Of a DNA stretch of 64,000 nt, positions 50,798 to 58,050 are shown piece after piece. How positions within the stretch are numbered: the first letter of the stretch is position 1; each line of letters begins with the position of its first letter. Position numbers and translations under genes: made by a program. Below the pieces are notes generated by a model that saw only the letters and a program-made list of their open reading frames with translations, did no database searches and had not been told where the DNA came from. Source of the stretch: Paenibacillus radicis (ex Gao et al. 2016) (GTDB lineage: Bacteria > Bacillota > Bacilli > Paenibacillales > Paenibacillaceae); contig NZ_BMHY01000011.1 of the NCBI RefSeq assembly GCF_014641555.1, positions 87,066 through 151,065 of the forward strand, read 5' to 3'.

Positions 50798-51850
50798 ATG
50801 GCAGCCCGATTAAGAAAAAGAAGAAGAAAAACGGCAGTAACGAAACGGAAGCGCCGGGTAGGCAGTCGAAAAATGCGCCGCAGCAAGCAGCCGCTGCAGC
50901 CGGATGGGCGCTATTATGACGAAGGCTATGACAGCGGCCATACGGCAGGTTTTGGCCACGGCTTCGAGACCGGATTGGTGAAGGGCGGCGAAAGTACTGC
51001 AGCAAGTCCCAATAAAGAGGAAGGGTTTCAACAAGGCTATAAAAAAGGAGTCACTGATGGTCGTTATGATGGCGGCGAAGCTATCGTTGACCGGTTGATG
51101 CCGCCGCATTGCATTCTGCCCGATACACCTTTGGACGCAATCATCGCCGCGGGTATTGCCGCCCATCAAGAGCGGTTCGTACGGCTGATGTCCGTAGAGC
51201 AGGTAGCGGATCGCATTGCGTTAGCCCTGGATCAGCAGACACCCTTATCGGTCGTTAGATTGGGTGACGGGGAACTGCTGGCGATGGCGCAGGAGACGGT
51301 TATGCCGGTTGAGGCCGTTCGGCAGGAAGGCGGGTTTTTATCCTATGCCGGGATAGAAGTGCCTAATCTTGCCGTTCGAGATCAATTACGGGAAGCGGTA
51401 AGAAGGGCGGATATTGTCGGTATTCCCGTGCTGAGGCAGCCTAATTACCAACTGCTGGCCGGTTCTGTGCTGCAGGCGCACGGCATCGACATTCGGAGCC
51501 GGCCGTTTGCGGATTCGCTTGTCAATTACGGGCTCTATAAGGGCGGTTATTTGCAGCGCTTGCTTCAAGGCCGCAGAGTGCTGCTGATCGGCAATAAAGC
51601 CGATGCGCTGTCTTCCGCACTGTCCGGATACGGTGTGACGGTCGCTGGTGTGGTCACGCCGGTTAACGGCGTTGGAGATGCTTCAAGAGCGGCAGCCGAA
51701 GCTCAGCATCATGCTTTTGATCTGGCGCTGGTCTCAGCCGGCATCTCAGCAGTGCTGATTGCGGAAGAGCTGGCACGGATTACAGGCAAGGTTGTCATTG
51801 ATTTCGGCCATATGGCGGATTCTATCATTAAAGGTGAAGCCCCTTTTTAA
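50798..51850 (+). CDS. Polybasic-tailed GT-D fold (DUF1792-like) glycosyltransferase
   Basis: A 350-residue protein. Residues 1-30 contain 17 Lys/Arg. Residues 43-63 and 76-92 form two blocks in which Gly recurs every fourth residue (GYDSGHTAGFGHG and GFQQGYKKGVTDG). The catalytic region carries SVVRLGDGELL (Arg154, Asp157, Glu159), matching the GDGE signature of the GT-D glycosyltransferase fold first described for the streptococcal Fap1 glycosylation enzyme. Further segments are RRADIVGIPVLRQPNY and VVIDFGHMADSI. Follows the GT2 pair on the same strand and ends before a terminator. The start codon is the first ATG of the basic tail; GGGAG lies ~13 nt upstream. Confidence 0.85.
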   Translation: MAARLRKRRRKTAVTKRKRRVGSRKMRRSKQPLQPDGRYYDEGYDSGHTAGFGHGFETGLVKGGESTAASPNKEEGFQQGYKKGVTDGRYDGGEAIVDRLMPPHCILPDTPLDAIIAAGIAAHQERFVRLMSVEQVADRIALALDQQTPLSVVRLGDGELLAMAQETVMPVEAVRQEGGFLSYAGIEVPNLAVRDQLREAVRRADIVGIPVLRQPNYQLLAGSVLQAHGIDIRSRPFADSLVNYGLYKGGYLQRLLQGRRVLLIGNKADALSSALSGYGVTVAGVVTPVNGVGDASRAAAEAQHHAFDLALVSAGISAVLIAEELARITGKVVIDFGHMADSIIKGEAPF

Positions 51851-51873
51851 CCGTTATCCCTTTACTCTATGTA

Positions 51874-51896
51874 GTCGCCCCGTAAGGGGCGATTTG
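51874..51896 (+). terminator. Terminator after GT-D gene
   Basis: TCGCCCC and GGGGCGA form a 7-bp stem with a GTAA tetraloop, followed by TTTGTT. Confidence 0.8.
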
Positions 51897-51940
51897 TTCG
51901 TGGTGGAGTTCCCGCTCGCTAAGCCTCAAGCCGTTTGTTA

Positions 51941-52510
51941 TTAAGGAGTTGTGCCGATCGTAGCCGCCAAAGACGAGTACGTAATCGTTGCAGTTGTTCC
52001 AAGCGCGATAACAACGCCGGAGATTGTGACTTGCAGCGAATACGTGTGAGAGCCGGCTGCCAAACCTCCAGCAAAGTACGTGACCGGAATCGCTCTTTCG
52101 ATCGAGAAGAGTCCAAGCAGCGTTATAGCAAGAAGGTCAACGGTGGCGACTGTCGCAACAATTGCACCATCCTGCAACAAATCAACTGTTATTGTAGGAT
52201 TGAGCGCAACCGCGAGAAGCGCAGTAAAGCTGATATCCACGTCAACAACACCATTAACGATGACTTGATTGGAAGTCGCTGTGACTGGAACGACGATCGA
52301 TACGGCGGTAACGGCAGTATCGGCTGTTGGAATGCTGGTAGGGACTACACCTTGAGCGCCGACTGCTGCAGAGCCTGGACCTGCAGGGCCCGTCAAACCA
52401 GTAGCGCCAGTGGCTCCAGTAGGGCCAGTGGGGCCGGTAGCGCCAGTAGCGCCGGTCAGTCCGGTTAACCCGGTTAACCCGGTTAAACCTGTTAAACCTG
52501 TTTCACCCAT
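51941..52510 (-). CDS. Small collagen-like surface protein with GXT triplets
   Basis: A 189-residue protein. Residues 2-46 are 15 uninterrupted Gly-X-Y triplets: GET, five GLT, two GAT, two GPT, two GAT, GLT, GPA, GPG. Thirteen of them have Thr in the third position. The remaining ~140 residues are a hydrophobic beta-rich C-terminal domain (IVVPVTATSNQVIVNG, SYSLQ-type ending TYSLQVTISGV), likely a trimerisation domain as in BclA-type exosporium proteins. There is no signal peptide, consistent with assembly from the mother cell. AAAGGAG precedes the ATG. Thr-rich collagen triplets are O-glycosylated in BclA, so this is the likely acceptor for the surrounding glycosyltransferases. This role is inferred. 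Confidence 0.85.
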   Translation of the reverse strand: MGETGLTGLTGLTGLTGLTGATGATGPTGPTGATGATGLTGPAGPGSAAVGAQGVVPTSIPTADTAVTAVSIVVPVTATSNQVIVNGVVDVDISFTALLAVALNPTITVDLLQDGAIVATVATVDLLAITLLGLFSIERAIPVTYFAGGLAAGSHTYSLQVTISGVVIALGTTATITYSSLAATIGTTP

Positions 52511-52569
52511 TTAAAATCTACTCCTTTCGGTTGGTATAGTAAAGTATATGTCAGTAGATTCAGAGAGCC

Positions 52570-52585
52570 ACGGTAGCTGTACCGT
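52570..52585. promoter_or_regulatory. Inverted repeat upstream of the collagen-like gene
   Basis: ACGGTA and TACCGT form a perfect 6-bp inverted repeat around GCTG, ~60 bp upstream of the collagen-like start codon. It is a candidate operator or, on the minus strand, a 5' leader hairpin. No regulator can be assigned. Confidence 0.4.
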
Positions 52586-52799
52586 AGTCAATTGTATATT
52601 TTATAAAATAGGATGTTGGCCGAGTTATTTGCCTTAATTATGACTGTCGCGGTGTATTCGTCCATTAGCTTCTCTCTAGCAAAGCATACGATGTTAATAT
52701 GGCGTTTCAACTATAAAGCATCGTTTATATGAGGAGGAGCTGCGGTTTGGTGCAATCAGTAAGTCGACAAGTAGGTTTAGAGTTTCGAGGTGAGCTTCA

Positions 52800-53849
52800 A
52801 TGAAGGCAGTTATTATGGCAGGGGGCAAGGGAACACGATTCTGGCCCCGAAGCACAGCGGATAAGCCGAAACAATTTCTGGCCCTCACATCGGAATACGC
52901 CACGATGCTTCAAATGACATATGACCGGTTTCGCAGCGCGCTGGCAGAGGAGGATGTCTACGTTGCCGTAAGCGAAAATTATTTGTCCATCGTCAGGGAG
53001 CAACTGCCGACGCTTCCTTTAGAGCAGCTAATTATTGAACCGGATCAGCGGGATACTGCGCCGTGTATTGCCATTACAGCAGACTTTTTTATGAAGCGGG
53101 GTCTGGATGATGTGATCGTTACGGCTCCGTCCGATCAATATATACCGGATGCGGATGAGCTAATGGAGGCGCTCCGCATCGCTGAGGCCGCTGCCAAGGA
53201 CACTGGCGTCGTCGTCACACTCGGCATCGTGCCGACCCGAGCTGAGACCGGCTACGGTTATATAGAAGCCTCTGAAGCGACGGCTGATAAGAAATACGGC
53301 AGCAGAGTAAAGGAAGTGACCGCTTTTATCGAGAAACCCTCAAAGGAAAAAGCGGAGATATTGATTCAGTCTTCCAACATATATTGGAATAGCGGCATTT
53401 TTATATGGAGACCATCCACCATTGCAGGCTACATGGAGAGGTATCAACCCGAGATGTGGCGAATTTTCCGGCAGGAGGGAGCGGCGCTGCAAGAAGCGTA
53501 TAGAAAGCTTCCGAAGCTCTCAATCGACTATGCGATTATCGAGAAGCTGGAGCTGCTCTATACGATACCAATTGAGTTCACTTGGGATGATGTCGGTACA
53601 TGGACCTCGCTTGAGCGCGTATTCGAGACCGATGATGACGGAAATATGGTGTTTGGCCGCATCTATCCGCTTTCTACACGAAGGAGCATCGTATATTCCG
53701 AGCAGCAAAAAGTAGTCGTAATCGGCGTAGAGGATTTGATTATCGTATCGACGGGGGAGGGATTGCTCATCTGTCATAAAAGCGAAGAGCAAAAAGTTAA
53801 GCAGGCCATCGAAGCTATGAATTCCGATCAGGAGGATCGTGAGGCATGA
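52800..53849 (+). CDS. manC: Mannose-1-phosphate guanylyltransferase
   Basis: A 349-residue nucleotidyltransferase that makes GDP-mannose from mannose-1-phosphate and GTP. It has the signature AGGKGTRFWPRS, then KPKQFLAL, the TAPSDQYI segment and the sugar-binding FIEKPSKEKA. It lacks the C-terminal phosphomannose isomerase domain of bifunctional ManC proteins. GAGGTGA precedes the ATG. It overlaps rmd by 4 nt, so GDP-mannose supply is coupled to GDP-D-rhamnose formation. Confidence 0.92.
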   Translation: MKAVIMAGGKGTRFWPRSTADKPKQFLALTSEYATMLQMTYDRFRSALAEEDVYVAVSENYLSIVREQLPTLPLEQLIIEPDQRDTAPCIAITADFFMKRGLDDVIVTAPSDQYIPDADELMEALRIAEAAAKDTGVVVTLGIVPTRAETGYGYIEASEATADKKYGSRVKEVTAFIEKPSKEKAEILIQSSNIYWNSGIFIWRPSTIAGYMERYQPEMWRIFRQEGAALQEAYRKLPKLSIDYAIIEKLELLYTIPIEFTWDDVGTWTSLERVFETDDDGNMVFGRIYPLSTRRSIVYSEQQKVVVIGVEDLIIVSTGEGLLICHKSEEQKVKQAIEAMNSDQEDREA

Positions 53850-54796
53850 AAGCATTGATTACAGGCATCAACGGCTTTGCTGGCAGCCATCTGGCCGAGC
53901 ATCTGCTTGGCGGTGGTTTCGAGGTGTCTGGTACGATCCGAAGCAGCAGTTCCCTCCGGCATGTTGTGCAGCTGCGGGATATGGTGCGGCTGTATGAATG
54001 TGAATTAACGGATCACGCTGCCGTAGAAGCGATGATTGCGGAGCTTCGGCCGGATCTCATCTTTCATCTTGCAGCGCAAAGCTTTATTCCTGATTCTTGG
54101 GCCGCGCCCATGGAGACGATTCACAATAATCTTTCCTGTCAGGTGCATTTATTAGAGGCGATGCGAAAGCATTGTCCCTCCGGCAAAATTTTGATCGCCT
54201 GCTCCAGTGAAGAATACGGGCAGGTCGAGGCGGATGAGGTGCCAATTAAGGAGACGAACCCGCTGCGGCCTTTAAGCCCTTATGCGGTGAGCAAAATCGC
54301 ACAAAACTTTTTGGGCTATCAATATTTCAAAAATTACGGATTGCATGCAGTGTGCGTAAGGACGTTCAATCATACCGGCCCAAGGAGAGGCGAACAGTTC
54401 GTCACCTCTAATTTCGCCAAGCAGATTGCGGAGATTGAGAAGGGGCTTAAGCCGCCCGTGCTTTATGTCGGTAATTTGGAAGCCAGGCGCGATTTTACGG
54501 ATGTAAGGGATGTCGTTCGAGCTTATGGACTTGCGTTGGACAAATGCGAGCCAGGGGAAGTGTACAACATCGCTTCCGGAGTTGGCCGGGAGGTCCGGGA
54601 AGTGCTGAATATTCTGCTTGGCTTCAGCACGACACAAATTGATATCCAGCAGGATACCTCTCGCCTGAGGCCGTCGGATGTCAAAGTCGTTGTCGGCGAT
54701 TATTCAAAGTTTCATGCGCGTACCGGCTGGCATCCTGAGATCCCGTTCGAATCGACTTTGCTTGATTTATTGAACTATTGGCGAGGGACAATTTAA
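53846..54796 (+). CDS. rmd: GDP-6-deoxy-D-mannose reductase (GDP-D-rhamnose forming)
   Basis: A 316-residue extended short-chain dehydrogenase. It has the cofactor motif ITGINGFAGSHLAEHLL, a CSSEEYG segment (catalytic Ser/Thr position), YAVSK (Tyr/Lys pair) and FNHTGPRRGEQFVTSNFAKQ, which resembles Rmd of Aneurinibacillus thermoaerophilus. It would reduce GDP-4-keto-6-deoxymannose to GDP-D-rhamnose with NAD(P)H. A bifunctional dehydratase/reductase is a less likely alternative. It overlaps manC by 4 nt. Together with gmd it gives a complete route to a D-rhamnose donor. Confidence 0.86.
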   Translation: MKALITGINGFAGSHLAEHLLGGGFEVSGTIRSSSSLRHVVQLRDMVRLYECELTDHAAVEAMIAELRPDLIFHLAAQSFIPDSWAAPMETIHNNLSCQVHLLEAMRKHCPSGKILIACSSEEYGQVEADEVPIKETNPLRPLSPYAVSKIAQNFLGYQYFKNYGLHAVCVRTFNHTGPRRGEQFVTSNFAKQIAEIEKGLKPPVLYVGNLEARRDFTDVRDVVRAYGLALDKCEPGEVYNIASGVGREVREVLNILLGFSTTQIDIQQDTSRLRPSDVKVVVGDYSKFHARTGWHPEIPFESTLLDLLNYWRGTI

Positions 54797-54805
54797 TAGC
54801 AACCA

Positions 54806-54860
54806 AAAAAAGGTCCGAGAGCGGCGATGGAGCAAGTTCATGCGCTGTCAGGGCCTTTTT
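54806..54860. terminator. Weak bidirectional terminator between rmd and convergent GT4 gene
   Basis: AAAAAAGG(T)CC and GGGCCTTTTT pair across a ~35-nt loop, with an A-run left and a T-run right. It lies between convergent genes. Confidence 0.55.
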
Positions 54861-54865
54861 ATGGT

Positions 54866-56200
54866 TTATACGGGAAGCAGACCGAGCTCTACCAGCCTAG
54901 CCTTCATGCGCTGGCCGACTGCCAGTGGAGAAAACTCGTTGCGAATCGTGTATTTGCCATTAGCTGCGACGGCTGCGCGCCATTGCGGCTCATCCGCCAA
55001 TCTTCTCATATAAGCAGCGGCATGCTGGACATCGGGCTCTGCCCAGGTTTGATAGCTTTTGTAGGGTCCCCAGTCTTGCCCGACCTGCACGAGCTTATAG
55101 TTGACGGGACAGGAATTGGTGCTGTTCATAAACTCGGTATTGCCTGACCAGTTCGTACCGATGACCGGTTTGCCCAAATACATCGATTCGGCTAATCCGA
55201 GCCCGAAGCCCTCGGCCCGATGCAGCGAAACAAAGCTGTCGCAGCATTGCAGCAGAGAGTTGACTTCAAGGCGTGAAAGCGACTGATCGATCAGATAAAT
55301 GTTAGTATGCTCTGCCGCTAACTGGCGAATGGGGGCAAATTCCTCCGGACGGAAGCCTGCATTGTTCAGCTTCAGCACGAGTCCAACCCGGGGATCGTTT
55401 TTGGCGAAAGCGAGTTTGAACGCTTCGACGGCCGCTTGCGGGTTTTTGCGCGATGCGGAGCTTTGGGCGTCATACATCATGAGAAACAGAAAACGTCCGC
55501 TTGGCAGTCCGAAGTGGCTCCTGTTGTACTCGGAGGACACCTGCACAGTAACTCCATGCGGAATGGTGATAACCGGAACGGGCGATTTGCGCGAAATCGA
55601 ATCGGCGACAAAGCGGCTGCAGGTCCATACTTCCTGAACCAGCTTAAAGGCATCCGCATATTCATCGGGAAAGTCCGGCAGCTCCCAGTGCCAGTAGCCG
55701 ATATTATAGCGGTTCTGCGGGAGCGATGGCCCGAAATGCTCCAGAGCAGGAGCCATGAAATCGGCGTTAATATGGAAGACATTCGTATTGTATAACGGTT
55801 CGTTTAATTCTTTATGCGACCAGCTGTCATCGAGCATTCTCGACGAGACTTTAATCGGATAGTCCAGCAAGCCGAATGGAATGCCGGCAGCATTCGCCGA
55901 TCTTGCAGCCAGCCGGGCTGATTCCCCGATTCCCATCTCTGCCCGGATGAAGCCGACAATGTTTAGCCCTTGCGGGTAGACGGGGGGACTAGGCAGCACT
56001 TCTGTCCGATTCGTCTGATCGGCAAGTTGTTTTTTTGCACGCCGCAGCCGTTTGCGGCTTCGTCTTCTCGCTTGTCGCGGTTTCCTCCTGGGGCGGACTC
56101 TCTTCGTCCTTCTTTTGCGCTTGAGTGACTTGTTGGAGGACTTTGCTTTCGATCGGTATCTTTTCTTGTGAGTCCGGCGTCTCGTGCGTTTATCCATCAT
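54866..56200 (-). CDS. Polybasic-tailed GT4-family glycosyltransferase
   Basis: A 444-residue protein. Residues 1-57 contain 34 Lys/Arg, including a Ser within RRRSRKRLRR. The rest is a GT4-type GT-B enzyme: GFIRAEMGIGESARLAARS, NIGYWHWELPDFPDEY, VWTCSRFVADSI, PHGVTV and the EX7E motif in RAEGFGLGLAESMYLGKP. Start codons at 56200 and 56197 are both possible, with GAGGAAGG upstream. No signal peptide. It is the fourth enzyme of the locus with such a tail. Confidence 0.88.
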   Translation of the reverse strand: MMDKRTRRRTHKKRYRSKAKSSNKSLKRKRRTKRVRPRRKPRQARRRSRKRLRRAKKQLADQTNRTEVLPSPPVYPQGLNIVGFIRAEMGIGESARLAARSANAAGIPFGLLDYPIKVSSRMLDDSWSHKELNEPLYNTNVFHINADFMAPALEHFGPSLPQNRYNIGYWHWELPDFPDEYADAFKLVQEVWTCSRFVADSISRKSPVPVITIPHGVTVQVSSEYNRSHFGLPSGRFLFLMMYDAQSSASRKNPQAAVEAFKLAFAKNDPRVGLVLKLNNAGFRPEEFAPIRQLAAEHTNIYLIDQSLSRLEVNSLLQCCDSFVSLHRAEGFGLGLAESMYLGKPVIGTNWSGNTEFMNSTNSCPVNYKLVQVGQDWGPYKSYQTWAEPDVQHAAAYMRRLADEPQWRAAVAANGKYTIRNEFSPLAVGQRMKARLVELGLLPV

Positions 56201-56352
56201 TCCCTTCCTCTCTGCGGGGACCGGAAATCATTTCGTTTCTAGTTTATTCACGGGAACGGCTGTCATGGCAGGCGTTTGCCCCTTTTACTTAAAAAAGCGG
56301 CATTTGTCCCGCTTCTGTAAGTAGAGGAGAGCTGCAGAAAATGTTATTTTCT

Positions 56353-56380
56353 TGGCTTTTGACAACCGCTTTGTTATAAT
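56353..56380 (+). promoter_or_regulatory. Promoter of the thiamine-transport operon
   Basis: TTGGCT at 56353-56358, a 16-bp spacer and a consensus TATAAT at 56375-56380 preceded by TGT (extended -10). It lies ~25 bp upstream of the TPP aptamer. Confidence 0.7.
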
Positions 56381-56404
56381 GAGCCTATTCATTTAATTAA
56401 ATCG

Positions 56405-56502
56405 TTTAGGGGAGCTGGCGGAGGCCGGCTGAGAGGGAGTTCCGAGTCATCAACTCCGACCCGTATACCTGATCTGGGTAATGCCAGCGTAGGAATGGAA
56501 CC
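56405..56502 (+). promoter_or_regulatory. TPP riboswitch (THI element)
   Basis: Contains the THI-box segments GGGGAGCTGGCGG, GGCTGAGAGGG, ACCTGATCTGGGTAATGCCA and GCGTAGGAA in the conserved order. Thiamine pyrophosphate binding would promote termination at the hairpin at 56566 and reduce expression of the transport operon starting at 56654. Confidence 0.97.
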
Positions 56503-56565
56503 GCATCATGCAGTAAGCAGGCATATTCTGCCTCTTCTCGTCATGCGCCAAACAGCCGACTAAAG

Positions 56566-56600
56566 GGCGTCCTCCGTATCAGGGGGACGCTATTCTTTTA
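56566..56600 (+). terminator. TPP riboswitch terminator
   Basis: GCGTCCTCC pairs with GGGGGACGC (one G-T pair) around GTATCA, followed by TATTCTTTTA. It lies between the aptamer and the first structural gene, where riboswitch-controlled termination would occur. Confidence 0.82.
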
Positions 56601-56653
56601 CCGTTAGCATTATTCCCGACCATGCGATTTGATGAAAGACAGAAAAGGAGAGA

Positions 56654-57688
56654 ATGGATATGAGGGGAACAAGGAAGGGCATATGGAGGGCGGCGATTGC
56701 GCTGCTCGCAGTAATGATGGTACTTGCAGGCTGCGGAGCCGCAAAAACAAATGAAGCGGGCTCGGAGAAAAACGGAAATGCAAGCGGCGATCTGAAGAAG
56801 GTAACCGTCGTACTCGACTGGACGCCAAATACGAATCATACCGGGTTGTATGTTGCTCGGGACAAAGGGTTTTTCAAGGAACATGGACTCGACGTAACGA
56901 TCATCCAGCCTGGACAGGACGGAGCTGATAAAATGATCGCTTCCGGAAAAGCGGAATTCGGCGTCAGCTATCAAGAATCGCTTACGATGGCACGAATTGC
57001 CGGTTTGCCGATCGTTTCGGTAGCAGCGGTCATTCAGCACAACACCTCGGGCTTTGCCTCCCCGGTCGCTAAAGGCATCGATTCTCCAAAAAAATTCGAG
57101 GGGAAAACGTATGGAGGATGGGGCGCTCCTGTGGAAGCGGCAGTTATCGAATCTATTATGCAGGAAGAGCAAGCTGATGTTTCCAAGGTGAAAATCTTGA
57201 GTATCGGCGACACCGACTTCTTCACGGCTGTAAAGCGAGACATCGATTTTGCATGGATTTTCTATGCGTGGACGGGCGTTGAAGCGGAGCTTCGCGGCGA
57301 GAAGCTGAACATGGTTTATTTGACGGATTATAGCGATAAACTGGATTACTATACGCCAATATTGACTGCAAACGAGAAGATGATTGCAGAGCAGCCGGAA
57401 CTCGTTAAAGCTTTCGTGGCAGGTGCGTCTGAGGGTTATCAATTTGCAATTGATCATCCGGAGGATGCAGCCGAAGTGCTTATCAAAGCAGAGCCGGACT
57501 TGAATGCAGAGCTGGTACGCGCAAGCCAGAAGTGGCTGAGTCCGAAATATAAGGATGACGCAGCACGTTGGGGCGAGCAAAAGCTTGAAGTATGGAATAA
57601 CTACGCCAAATGGATGTTTGATCATAAGCTGCTGGACAAAGAGCTTGAAGCCGAAAAGGCGTTCACAAACGAATTTTTACCGAAGTAA
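56654..57688 (+). CDS. thiY: Thiamine-precursor ABC transporter substrate-binding lipoprotein (NMT1/THI5-like)
   Basis: A 344-residue lipoprotein with lipobox LAGC. The mature part has VVLDWTPNTNHTGLYVARDKGFF (excerpt: DWTPNTNHTGLYVARD), characteristic of the NMT1/THI5-like family that binds hydroxymethyl- or formylaminopyrimidine. Further matches are GADKMIASGKAEFGVSYQES and GGWGAPVEAAVI. AAAGGAG precedes two closely spaced ATGs (56654 and 56660); the second has better spacing. It is directly under the TPP riboswitch and starts a four-gene import operon. Confidence 0.9.
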   Translation: MDMRGTRKGIWRAAIALLAVMMVLAGCGAAKTNEAGSEKNGNASGDLKKVTVVLDWTPNTNHTGLYVARDKGFFKEHGLDVTIIQPGQDGADKMIASGKAEFGVSYQESLTMARIAGLPIVSVAAVIQHNTSGFASPVAKGIDSPKKFEGKTYGGWGAPVEAAVIESIMQEEQADVSKVKILSIGDTDFFTAVKRDIDFAWIFYAWTGVEAELRGEKLNMVYLTDYSDKLDYYTPILTANEKMIAEQPELVKAFVAGASEGYQFAIDHPEDAAEVLIKAEPDLNAELVRASQKWLSPKYKDDAARWGEQKLEVWNNYAKWMFDHKLLDKELEAEKAFTNEFLPK

Positions 57689-57747
57689 TGCTTGAACTAG
57701 CGATGAGCGGACATAACGGAGAAATCAACGGACAAGGGGATAGGATA

Positions 57748-58050
57748 ATGGCTAACGCATTGGTCAGCATTCAGATTTTACCGACAACACCGGAAGGACA
57801 AAGCGTTTATCCTTACGTAGACCGGGCGATTGAGATTATTAAAGCATCGGGGGTTCCTTATCGGGTTGCACCGCTGGAGACGACGATGGAAGGCGAACTG
57901 GGACAATTGCTTGGCGTTGTACAGCAAATGAGCGAAGCGATGGCTGAGCTCGGCTGTCCGTCTGTTATCTCACAAGTTAAGATTTACTACAACCCGGCGA
58001 ACGGCGCTTCTATGGGAAGGCTGCTGGAGAAATATCCGGATGGACAATAG
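57748..58050 (+). CDS. MTH1187/YkoF-family thiamine-binding protein
   Basis: A 100-residue protein, MANALVSIQILPTTPEGQSV, with YPYVDRAIEIIKASGVPYRV and a conserved PLETTMEGEL segment, matching the Thiamine_BP (DUF77/MTH1187) family. These proteins form ferredoxin-like folds and bind thiamine or precursor in the cytoplasm. ATG at 57748 follows AGGGGA; an upstream in-frame codon at 57688 lacks a good site. It overlaps the permease gene by 11 nt. Confidence 0.88.
   Translation: MANALVSIQILPTTPEGQSVYPYVDRAIEIIKASGVPYRVAPLETTMEGELGQLLGVVQQMSEAMAELGCPSVISQVKIYYNPANGASMGRLLEKYPDGQ

Noticed and set aside
52440..52505. Tandem 9-bp DNA repeats as a regulatory or satellite element
   Set aside because: They are simply the codons of the GLT triplets of the collagen-like protein.
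56359..56380. TTGACA paired with TATAAT as the thiamine operon promoter
   Set aside because: The spacer would be only 10 bp. TTGGCT with a 16-bp spacer and an extended -10 is the workable pairing.
56579..57625. 348-codon antisense frame over the thiamine-precursor binding protein
   Set aside because: It is a shadow of thiY codon bias, with no ribosome site or family similarity.
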